Positions 49,200-56,605 of a stretch of 64,000 bases of DNA are shown in pieces. The stretch spans positions 1-64,000 of the forward strand of contig NZ_JAPDOD010000029.1 of NCBI RefSeq assembly GCF_027587205.1, written 5' to 3'. The notes beneath the pieces are model-generated. The model did no database searches. It was given only the letters and a program-made list of their open reading frames with translations, and was not told the origin of the DNA. The stretch is from Solirubrobacter ginsenosidimutans (GTDB lineage: Bacteria; Actinomycetota; Thermoleophilia; Solirubrobacterales; Solirubrobacteraceae). Numbering within the stretch: the stretch's first letter is position 1; every line of letters starts with the position of its first letter. The position numbers and the translations under genes were made by a program.

Positions 49200-49563
49200 G
49201 AACGTCAACTGCGCCGGATGGGGGAGGGGGAGTGGCGCACGCTCCGGGACTGACTCGCGCCGTCCGCCGCTCGGCTCGGCTCTGTTGCCTCGAAGTGCCG
49301 TGCCGGGATACCGACAGTTACGGGCCACGGAGAGAGAAAGTGTGCGTCGAGCGCCCGTCTCTCGGTCGCCGTGGTCGACCGTGCGCGTTCGCGGGTCAGT
49401 GCGCGGGTTTCGATCAGGTTCGCACTGTTCGAGTTGGCGCGTTGGTGGGGGTGCGGCACGAGAGCGTCCTGACAGGAAGCTCTCGTTACACACCCCCCGG
49501 TCGCAAGCCGGTCCGGCGGGGTGATCGGCGTGCGTGAGAACGCACCCGGCGCAGTTGACTTTC
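49200..49563. mobile_element. 364-bp non-coding element with inverted ends, MITE-like
   Basis: This fills the gene-free stretch 49194-49569 between two convergent genes. GTCAACTGCGCCGG at 49204-49217 and its exact complement CCGGCGCAGTTGAC at 49546-49559 are the core of imperfect 23-base inverted ends (20 matches). The ends lie 10 bp from each flanking stop codon when counted from the core. The inside holds a hairpin (49459-49485) but no convincing gene. Each end carries an outward-facing TTGAC, like -35 boxes in insertion-sequence ends. No clear target-site duplication is visible. It could also be a large structured RNA. Confidence 0.45.
49459..49485 (+). ncRNA. Stable hairpin inside the inverted-repeat element
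   Basis: CGAGAGC (49459) pairs with GCTCTCG (49479) and the inner TCCT with AGGA around a GAC loop, with one mismatched pair between. That is 11 base pairs in all. It may be a folding nucleus of a transcript from the element. No U-tract follows. Confidence 0.3.
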
Positions 49564-49569
49564 GGCCCT

Positions 49570-50982
49570 CTAGACGCCCTTCTGGCGAGCCGCGAACAGC
49601 CGCGCCTTGATCAGGTAACGCTGCCCGGCCTTCAGGGTCTTCGTGCGCTTGCCGGCCTTCACGGAGACCTTGCCCTTCTTGACCTGTGTGAGCGTTCCGG
49701 AACAGGTGTCGCTGACGACCCACGTGGCCTTCTGCCCCTTGATCGCGCCCTTCGCGGCGACCGTCCGGAAAACGCCCTTGGTCGTGGTCACGGACAGCGT
49801 GCGCACGACGCCCTTCTTCGGCGGCGTGCGTCCGGGCGCGCACGCGCGGGCGGCGCCGGCGGGCGTCTGCAGCAGCAGGTCGGTGGCGGCCGCGGCCCGG
49901 TCCTGCCGGATCTTGAAGATGCCGGCGGCGAGCTTCGCGCTGCCGGTGCTCGTGCCGCGCGCATTGGCCGCGGCGGCGACGGTCAAGGAGCCCGCGCGGG
50001 CATCGACCACGCTTCCGACCGGCAGTGACGCGGCGCCCTTGAGCGCGACGAACCCGTTCGCGCCGGGCAGCTTCACCAGCAGCTCGCCGGAGGCCGCGGC
50101 CGCCTGCACGCGCTTGCCGGCGATCGGCGGGAGGTTCCCGGCGGGCAGCGTGTCTTCGGAGTCGGGGATCCCGTCGCCGTCGCTGTCGAGCACCGGCGTG
50201 GCGGTGGGAACCGGCGGAGGCTCGGGCGTCGGCGTGGGCGTCGGCGGTGGCGTGGGGATCGCCGGCAACGCGGCGACCTCCGCGGCGCTGAGCGAGCTGG
50301 TGAAGACCATGACCTGATCGATGTCACGCGGAAACGCCGTGTTCTCGATGCACTCGCCGCCGAAGAGCTTGCCGGCGTAGTTGCCGATCGCGAAGTTGTT
50401 CGTGCCGGGAAGGTCGTAGACGATCGGACCGGAAGCGGGTGTGCCGTCGCCGACCTGCACGCCGTCGACATAGAGGCGGACCTTCGCCTGGTCGTACGTG
50501 CCGGCGACCATGTGCCACGCGCCGTCCCAGATCGTCTGGGGTCCGGGCGGGGACACGACCGCCGCGGTTCCGTTCCAGATGTAGAAGCGCACCCCGGGAG
50601 CGTCGGCCGAACCGCCCGTGTAGAGCGCGTACGACGAGTAGCTGCAGTTGCCCGCGCCGCCCTGGGAGAGGATCGTCTTGACCGTGCCGACCGGTGTCGG
50701 CGAACGGACCCACGCGGCGACGGAGATCGTCGGCGGCTGCAGCATCGAGCTGGAGTTGACGATGAATCCGTCGGTCACGTCGCCGAACCGGAAGGCGGAA
50801 CCGAACTTCCCGTCGGGAATGCCCTCCGGCGAGCCGAACGGCCTCGCGTCGTTGCCGAAGCCGGAGCTGTCGGCGCCGGAGCCGTCGAGCTCATAGCGCG
50901 CCGCGAGCCGTTGCGCCTGCGCCGCGGGCGTCGCGGCGAGCATGGCGAGCGCGACGAGGGCGGCGGCCGTCCAACGGAACAT
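49570..50982 (-). CDS. Secreted LamG-domain protein with FecR-like C-terminal domain
   Basis: A 470-residue exported protein. Signal peptide (FRWTAAALVALAMLAATPAA), a LamG/concanavalin-like domain (about 25-225: YELDGSGADSSGFGNDAR, SVAAWVRSP, WHMVAGTYDQAKVRLYVDG, IDQVMVF). A Pro/Thr linker follows, then a calcium-binding thrombospondin-3-like DSDGDGIPDSED (about 275). The C-terminal ~190 residues read VKLPGANGFVALKGAASLPVGS and ATWVVSDTCSGTLTQVKKGKVSV. This FecR-like module is common in Thermoleophilia surface proteins. It probably binds polysaccharide outside the cell. ATG 50982. Confidence 0.82.
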   Translation of the reverse strand: MFRWTAAALVALAMLAATPAAQAQRLAARYELDGSGADSSGFGNDARPFGSPEGIPDGKFGSAFRFGDVTDGFIVNSSSMLQPPTISVAAWVRSPTPVGTVKTILSQGGAGNCSYSSYALYTGGSADAPGVRFYIWNGTAAVVSPPGPQTIWDGAWHMVAGTYDQAKVRLYVDGVQVGDGTPASGPIVYDLPGTNNFAIGNYAGKLFGGECIENTAFPRDIDQVMVFTSSLSAAEVAALPAIPTPPPTPTPTPEPPPVPTATPVLDSDGDGIPDSEDTLPAGNLPPIAGKRVQAAAASGELLVKLPGANGFVALKGAASLPVGSVVDARAGSLTVAAAANARGTSTGSAKLAAGIFKIRQDRAAAATDLLLQTPAGAARACAPGRTPPKKGVVRTLSVTTTKGVFRTVAAKGAIKGQKATWVVSDTCSGTLTQVKKGKVSVKAGKRTKTLKAGQRYLIKARLFAARQKGV

Positions 50983-51062
50983 CCGGACGCGAGTATCTCC
51001 GCGCCACCCGCGCACCGCAACCGCGAGGGGTGCCGCCGGCGCGGCACCCCTCGGGCGAGCGC

Positions 51063-51455
51063 TTATGCCCCGATGGGGCGGCTCACGCGGTCCTCGCTCG
51101 CGACGACCCTGAGCTCGTGGACGACACGCTCGGTCGTGGCCTCATGAAGGATGAGGCCGACGGTCGCGAGCAGGGCGGCCGCGGCGGCGGTCGCGAACGC
51201 GACCCACTCGAGGGTGGAGCCGTCGAAGACGATCGCTTGGACGATGCTCCAGACGCCGAGGATCGCGAGGATCAGGTCCAGTGTCCGCTGCGGCCCGGCG
51301 GGCTGCGACAGCGAGGCGGCGGCCAGGGCGATCATCCCGATCCCGCCGACGATGAACAGCCACTCCACGGTTCCCATCGCCCACACCTGGGTGGAGATGA
51401 GCAGGAAGCCCGCGAGGATCAACAGGGCCAGCCGCGAGATGAAGTCAGTGCGCAT
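51063..51455 (-). CDS. Small four-TM membrane protein (SPW-repeat-like)
   Basis: A 130-residue protein with four predicted TM helices (LALLILAGFLLISTQVWAM, WLFIVGGIGMIALAAASL, LILAILGVWSIVQAIVF, VAFATAAAAALLATVGLIL) and a short charged tail. Size and layout resemble SPW-repeat proteins, of unknown function. No partner gene is evident. The ATG at 51455 opens the first helix. It is divergent from the SDR gene across 105 bp in which nothing else is recognised. Confidence 0.75.
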   Translation of the reverse strand: MRTDFISRLALLILAGFLLISTQVWAMGTVEWLFIVGGIGMIALAAASLSQPAGPQRTLDLILAILGVWSIVQAIVFDGSTLEWVAFATAAAAALLATVGLILHEATTERVVHELRVVASEDRVSRPIGA

Positions 51456-51560
51456 TGCCGCGCTCCTTCCATCGAGTCCCGCCCCGGGGCCGGCGTGAGA
51501 GGCGTCGCTGCGGAGCGGGCGTTGTGATTGCCTGTGCAAACAACAACGTAGCCCGATTCT

Positions 51561-53024
51561 ATGAGCTGGGGATGGACGGGCTTCTACGCTGAACTGACCA
51601 TGGACGGCATCGACCCCGACCGCCTGGCCGAGGCGCTACGCGTCCTGGCCGAGGCCGAGCAGCTTCCCTTCGACCACCCCGACAACGTGGCGGTCCGGCG
51701 GGCGACTGGCAAGGTGTTCAAGGCGGTCAAGAAGCAGCGGCGGCACGAGCGGCGCCAGTTCGTCAAGGCCAACGACGAAGCGGTGGACGCCGCGACGGCG
51801 ACCGCGGCGCCGGGGCGCATCGACGACGAGACGCGCGGGATCCATCTTCGTCCGAGCGTCAACGGCGAGCGCGCCGGCACGCTGCTGCGCCCGCGCGCGT
51901 GTTACATCTGCAAGCAGCGCTACGTCGAGGTCGACGCCTTCTACCACCAGCTCTGCCCCGCCTGTGCGGAGCTCAACCACTCGCGGCGCGACGCGCGCAC
52001 CGACCTGACCGGCAAGCGCGCGCTGCTGACGGGCGGGCGGGCGAAGATCGGCATGTACATCGCGCTGCGGCTGCTGCGCGACGGCGCACACACCACGATC
52101 ACGACGCGCTTCCCCAATGACGCCGCCCGTCGCTTCAGCGCGATGGAGGACAGCGCGGACTGGCTGCACCGGCTGCGGATCGTCGGCATCGACCTGCGCG
52201 ACCCCGGCCAGGTGATCGCCCTGACCGACGAGGTCGCCGGGCAGGGCCCGCTCGACATCCTGATCAACAACGCGGCCCAGACCGTGCGCCGGTCGCCCGA
52301 GTCCTACGCGCACCTGGTCGCCAACGACCGCATCCCCTTGCCGGCCGGGCCGCTGCCCGAGGTGATCACCCTCGCGCGCGCCAACGGCCACGGGAACCTG
52401 CTGCCGACCGGCAACGCCCACTGGGCGCCCACGCCGCAGGCGCTCAGCGCATTGGCGCAGACCGCCGGCTCGGCCTCGCCGGAGCGGATCGCCGCCGGCA
52501 TGGCGATCGACGCCGGCGGCCTGGTGCCCGACCTGCACCCGCACAACAGCTGGAGCCAGTTCGTCAACGAGGTCGACCCGGTCGAGCTGCTCGAGGTCCA
52601 GCTCTGCAACCAGACCGCGCCGTTCATCCTCATCAGCCGCCTGCGGGCGGCGCTGGCGGCGTCGAGCGCGCGCCGCAAGTACATCGTCAACGTGTCGGCG
52701 ATGGAGGGCCAGTTCGGCCGCGCCTACAAGGGTCCGGGCCACCCGCACACGAACATGTCCAAGGCCGCGCTGAACATGCTGACCAAGACCAGCGCGACCG
52801 AGCTGCTCGCCGCCGACCGCATCCTGATGACCGCCGTCGACACGGGCTGGATCACCGACGAGCGCCCGCACCCGCAGAAGATGCGGCTCGCCGAGGAAGG
52901 CTTCCACGCGCCGCTGGACCTCGTCGACGGCGCCGCGCGCGTGTATGACCCGATCGTGCGCGGCGAAGCGGGCGAGGACGTCCTCGGGGTGTTCCTGAAG
53001 GACTACTCACCCGCACCCTGGTGA
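51561..53024 (+). CDS. Large SDR-family protein with zinc knuckle and no catalytic tyrosine
   Basis: A 487-residue protein. Residues 1-100 are helical and charged. A zinc-knuckle-like CYIC (114-117) and CPAC (132-135) pair follows. The Rossmann domain begins at LTGKRALLTGGRAKIGMYIA (149-168), with NNAAQT near 235 and the serine in NVSAMEG. At the usual YxxxK the sequence is HTNMSKAAL: the lysine is present but threonine stands at the tyrosine place. A ~65-residue insertion separates the NNA motif from the rest. The protein may bind NAD(P) without normal redox catalysis. ATG 51561 is used; ATG 51600 is possible. Confidence 0.75.
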   Translation: MSWGWTGFYAELTMDGIDPDRLAEALRVLAEAEQLPFDHPDNVAVRRATGKVFKAVKKQRRHERRQFVKANDEAVDAATATAAPGRIDDETRGIHLRPSVNGERAGTLLRPRACYICKQRYVEVDAFYHQLCPACAELNHSRRDARTDLTGKRALLTGGRAKIGMYIALRLLRDGAHTTITTRFPNDAARRFSAMEDSADWLHRLRIVGIDLRDPGQVIALTDEVAGQGPLDILINNAAQTVRRSPESYAHLVANDRIPLPAGPLPEVITLARANGHGNLLPTGNAHWAPTPQALSALAQTAGSASPERIAAGMAIDAGGLVPDLHPHNSWSQFVNEVDPVELLEVQLCNQTAPFILISRLRAALAASSARRKYIVNVSAMEGQFGRAYKGPGHPHTNMSKAALNMLTKTSATELLAADRILMTAVDTGWITDERPHPQKMRLAEEGFHAPLDLVDGAARVYDPIVRGEAGEDVLGVFLKDYSPAPW

Positions 53025-53027
53025 AGC

Positions 53028-53741
53028 TCAGGCGCTGCGGCGGCGCAACGTGACGGCGCCGAGCGCGAGGGCGGCGGCGGCGCAAGCGGCCACCACGAGC
53101 AGGTCGAGGCCGGCGGAGTGCTCGGTCATGGCCTCGACGGCGTAGGTCATCGGGAGCGCGTTCGAGATCGCCCGCAGTGCGCCGGCCATCTCGTCGCGGG
53201 GCGCGATCAGGCCGCACAGCAGGATCTGCGGCAGCACGAACGCGGGGAGGAACTGGACCGCCTGGAACTCGGTCTTGGCGAAGGCGGAGACGAGCAGGCC
53301 GAGCGCCATGCCGAGCACGGCGTCGGCGATCGCCAGCAGCAGCACGAGGGCGACGGAGCCGCCGGGGTCGAGCCCGAGGACGCCGAGCGCGAGCCCGCTG
53401 GCCAGCGCGGCCTGCGCCAACGCGGCGACGCCGAACGCCAGCGCGTAGCCGACCAGCAGGTCGCCCTTGCCGACCGGCGTGGTGAGCAGGCGCTCGAGCG
53501 TCCCGCTCGTGCGCTCGCGCAGCATCGCCACCGAGGTGACGAGGAACATCGTGATGAACGGGAAGATCCCGAGCAGCTGCAGGCCGATGCGGTCGAACGT
53601 CTCCGGCTGCTTCGCGAACACCCAGTACAGGAGCGTCATCAGCAGGCAGGGGACGAACAGCAGCAGCGCGATCGTGCGCGGGTCGCCGCGCAGCTGGCCG
53701 AGGACGCGGCGCGCCGTCGCGAGGGTGGCCGTGGCGGTCAT
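53028..53741 (-). CDS. ABC-2 type transporter permease
   Basis: A 237-residue six-helix permease of the drug/polymer exporter type (LLLFVPCLLMTLLYWVF, FPFITMFLVTSVAMLRERTSGTLERLLTTP, FLPAFVLPQILLCGLI, LPMTYAVEAM). The phrase RERTSGTLERLLTTP is the family's coupling helix region. It is coupled by ATGA to the ATPase gene at 53738. Substrate is unknown, often an antibiotic or lipid. ATG 53741. Confidence 0.9.
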   Translation of the reverse strand: MTATATLATARRVLGQLRGDPRTIALLLFVPCLLMTLLYWVFAKQPETFDRIGLQLLGIFPFITMFLVTSVAMLRERTSGTLERLLTTPVGKGDLLVGYALAFGVAALAQAALASGLALGVLGLDPGGSVALVLLLAIADAVLGMALGLLVSAFAKTEFQAVQFLPAFVLPQILLCGLIAPRDEMAGALRAISNALPMTYAVEAMTEHSAGLDLLVVAACAAAALALGAVTLRRRSA

Positions 53742-54460
53742 GCCGCCACCGCGAGCGGCTCGATCATCCGCAGAAAGGCGGTCTCGAGGTCGCGGGCGCG
53801 CGTGCGCGCGAGGAGGTTTGACGGCGTGTCGTCGGCGAGCAGCCCGCCGTCGCGCATCAGCAGCAGCCGGTCGCAGCGCTCGGCCTCGTCCATGACGTGG
53901 CTGGAGACGAGCAGGGTGGTGCCCGCGGCGGCGAGGTCGTGGAAGAGGTTCCAGAGATCGCGGCGCAGCACGGGGTCGAGGCCGACCGTCGGTTCGTCGA
54001 GCACCAGCAGCTCGGGCTCCGAGAGCAGCGCGCAGGCGAGCGAGACGCGGCCGCGCTGGCCGCCGGAGAGGGTGCCGACGACGTCGCGGCGGCGGTCGGC
54101 GAGGCCCACGGCCTCGAGCGCATCGTCCTCGCGCCACGCGGGCACGCCCAGCACGGCGGCGAAGTAGCGCAGGTTGGCGGCGACGCTCAGGTCGCTGTAG
54201 ACCGACGGCGCCTGGGTGACGTAGGCGACGCGCGAGCGCAGGCCCGGGGAGCCGGCGGGCTCGCCGAGGACCGTGACGCTTCCCGCGGCGAGCCGCTGGA
54301 CGCCGACGATCGAGCGGATCAGCGTCGTCTTGCCGCACCCGCTGGAGCCGAGCAGGCCGCAGATGGTGCCGCGTTCAATGGAGAAGTCGAAGCCGTCGAG
54401 GACGGCCCGGCCTCCGCGCTGGACGCGGAGGCCGGTGACGTGGATGGCGGGGGAGAGCAT
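53738..54460 (-). CDS. ABC exporter ATPase
   Basis: A 240-residue ATP-binding subunit. Walker A is GSSGCGKTT, the signature is TLSGGQRGR, Walker B is LLVLDEPTVGLDP, and the switch is LLVSSHVMDEAERCD. It pairs with the ABC-2 permease that follows. ATG 54460 opens the frame. The gap to the S9 peptidase gene is 48 bp. Confidence 0.92.
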   Translation of the reverse strand: MLSPAIHVTGLRVQRGGRAVLDGFDFSIERGTICGLLGSSGCGKTTLIRSIVGVQRLAAGSVTVLGEPAGSPGLRSRVAYVTQAPSVYSDLSVAANLRYFAAVLGVPAWREDDALEAVGLADRRRDVVGTLSGGQRGRVSLACALLSEPELLVLDEPTVGLDPVLRRDLWNLFHDLAAAGTTLLVSSHVMDEAERCDRLLLMRDGGLLADDTPSNLLARTRARDLETAFLRMIEPLAVAA

Positions 54461-54508
54461 GTGACGAGTCTCCCGTCACGCGGGCACCCCGACTTCAGGG
54501 CGATGCCC

Positions 54509-56422
54509 CTAGCTCGCACCCTCAATCGACACCGGCTCGATCCCGCCGGCGGGCGCGAAGCCGAGGACCTGGCCGTAGAAGGCGAGCTCGGCCTCGGCGG
54601 CGCGCTTGAGCGTCGACGCCTTGCGGAAGCCGTGCTGCTCGCCCTCGAACGCGATGTAGGTGAACGGCACGTGGTTGGCGCGCAGTGCGGCGACGATGAC
54701 GTCGGACTGCGAGGGCGGGACGACGGCGTCCTCGAGGCCCTGGAGGATGATCACCGGCGCGCGGATCCGGTCGGCGAAGTTCACGGGTGAGCGCTCGCGC
54801 CACAGCGCCTCGGCCTCCGGCCACGGGCCGACCAGCCAGTCGTTGTAGCGGGACTCGAACTTGTGCGTGCTGTCGACGAAGCCGAGCAGGTCGGACACGC
54901 CGTAGTAGTCGGCGCCCGCGGCGAACACGTCGGGGTGAAACGCCAGCGCGCACAGGACGGTCCACCCGCCCGCGCTGCCGCCGGTGATCGTCATTCGCGC
55001 GCGATCGACCTCGCCCGCGTCGGCCAGGGCGAGCGCGGCGTTGACCGCGTCGTCGACGTCGACGACGCCCCACTGCCCGTGCAGCCGGTCGCGGTACTCG
55101 CGCCCGTAGCCGGTGCTGCCGCCGTAGTTGACGTCCACGACCGCGAACCCGCGCGAGGTGAAGAACTGCAGCTCGCGCGAGAGGCGGGCGGTGACGTGGG
55201 CGGTCGGACCGCCGTGGATGCGCACCATCAGCGGCGGCAGCTCCCCCGCCGGCGCCCTGTGGTCCGGGTTGTGCGGCGGGAAGTAGAGCGCGTGCGCGGT
55301 CTTGCCGCCCGTCGTCGGGTACTCGAGCGGGCGCGGGACCGACACGTAGCGCGGGTCGACACCCGCGTCCGTCTCGCCGGCGAGGATCTCGGTCTCGCCG
55401 GTCGCCAGGTCGGCGGCCACGACGCAGGCCTCGCGGGTGGGTGAGGCGCCGGCGAAGATCGCGCGCGTCCCGTCGGTGGTCAGGTCGACGATCCGGGTGA
55501 ACTCGAGGTCGAGGTACCGGAGCGCTCCGGGCGCGTCGATCACCGCGAGCCTGTCGCTGCCGTCGCTGAACACCGTGCAGACGATCCGGCCGTCCGGCAG
55601 GAACGCGTACCAGGACTCGTCGAAGACCCACAATGGGCCGCCGACCTCCGCCTCGACCGCGGTGACGGGCTCGTAGTCGCCGCGGTAGAGGTTCCACCAG
55701 CCGGTGCGATCCGAGCTGAAGTGCAGGACGCCGTCCGGCGACCACTCGGGCTGGACGATCGCCTCCGCCGGGCCGCCGGCGACCAGGCGCTCGCCCGTGA
55801 GCGCACCGTCTCGGAAGTGCGCGGTCCACAGCTCCGAGCCCTCCCACGGCATCCGCGGGTGGTCCCAGGTCAGCCACGCCAATTGGGCTCCGGACGGGGA
55901 GATGCGCGGCGCCGCGTAGAAGTCGTGCCCCGCCGCGATCACCCGCGGTTGCACCCTGCCGTCCGTGGGAAAGGTGACGAGCTCGTTGACGTGCTCGGGC
56001 CTGGCGACCCGCTCGCGCACGCAGATGACGGACTCGCCGACGATCGTGAGGTCCGCGTAACGCAGCCCGAACGGCACATCCGGCTCGGGGGTGATCGGCT
56101 GCGGGATGCCGCCCGGGTCGACGCGATAGACGCGCTGGTCGGCGTCGTTGCAGAAGTACACGGTGTCGCCGTCGACGGTGTACGCGCCGCCGCCGTACTC
56201 GTGCACGCGGGTGCGGGCCGAGAAGCCCGCGGGGATGACGTCGACCGGCGCGGCGGCGCCCCGGCGCCGGACGAGCGCGTCGCGTCCATCCTCGGCCGGG
56301 CGCGACTCCGACCAGTAGACGTCATCGCCCACCACCTTCACCAGCGAGTACGTCCAGCCGCTGTCCTCGGCCACCGCGCGGCCGTCGATCGGAGAGCTCC
56401 AGGTCCCGTAAGGCGCTTCCAT
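54509..56422 (-). CDS. S9-family prolyl oligopeptidase-like serine peptidase
   Basis: A 637-residue peptidase. Residues 1-370 form a beta-propeller (FSARTRVHEYGGGAYTVDGDTVYF and repeated blade strands). Residues 380-637 are an alpha/beta hydrolase with the serine in TGGSAGGWTVL, aspartate in QGLEDAVVPPSQ and histidine in EGEQHGFRKA. It cleaves short peptides, of dipeptidyl or acylaminoacyl type. No signal peptide is seen, so it acts in the cytosol. ATG 56422, divergent from the LuxR gene across a 183-bp gap holding a strong inverted repeat. Confidence 0.92.
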   Translation of the reverse strand: MEAPYGTWSSPIDGRAVAEDSGWTYSLVKVVGDDVYWSESRPAEDGRDALVRRRGAAAPVDVIPAGFSARTRVHEYGGGAYTVDGDTVYFCNDADQRVYRVDPGGIPQPITPEPDVPFGLRYADLTIVGESVICVRERVARPEHVNELVTFPTDGRVQPRVIAAGHDFYAAPRISPSGAQLAWLTWDHPRMPWEGSELWTAHFRDGALTGERLVAGGPAEAIVQPEWSPDGVLHFSSDRTGWWNLYRGDYEPVTAVEAEVGGPLWVFDESWYAFLPDGRIVCTVFSDGSDRLAVIDAPGALRYLDLEFTRIVDLTTDGTRAIFAGASPTREACVVAADLATGETEILAGETDAGVDPRYVSVPRPLEYPTTGGKTAHALYFPPHNPDHRAPAGELPPLMVRIHGGPTAHVTARLSRELQFFTSRGFAVVDVNYGGSTGYGREYRDRLHGQWGVVDVDDAVNAALALADAGEVDRARMTITGGSAGGWTVLCALAFHPDVFAAGADYYGVSDLLGFVDSTHKFESRYNDWLVGPWPEAEALWRERSPVNFADRIRAPVIILQGLEDAVVPPSQSDVIVAALRANHVPFTYIAFEGEQHGFRKASTLKRAAEAELAFYGQVLGFAPAGGIEPVSIEGAS

Positions 56423-56549
56423 AGGGACGCACCGTAAGGGGTCGCGACCGGGGTTGTAGGCATCGTTGCCCACGCAACCGGCTCCATTCGCCCGATGTAA
56501 GGGGGTCGTGCGGAGGCCAGAGTGAGTGGCGTGTCCCCGCCCCTCGCCG

Positions 56550-56586
56550 GCGCCGCCGGAAAGCTCTCCCCGCGTTCCGGCGGCGC
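56550..56586. promoter_or_regulatory. 12-bp perfect inverted repeat before the LuxR gene
   Basis: GCGCCGCCGGAA (56550-56561) and TTCCGGCGGCGC (56575-56586) are exact complements with a 13-base loop. It ends 19 bases before the preferred ATG at 56606. It could be an operator or an RNA stem limiting translation. Confidence 0.4.
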
Positions 56587-56605
56587 GCGGCGCGATACTG
56601 CTCGT

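Noticed and set aside
49205..49524. Short open frames inside the gene-free stretch
   Set aside because: None has a good start, recognisable domain or codon pattern; the inverted ends explain the stretch better.
56522..56605. GTG at 56522 as the LuxR start
   Set aside because: It adds 28 residues of low complexity including the hairpin; the conserved FVGR block begins just after ATG 56606.
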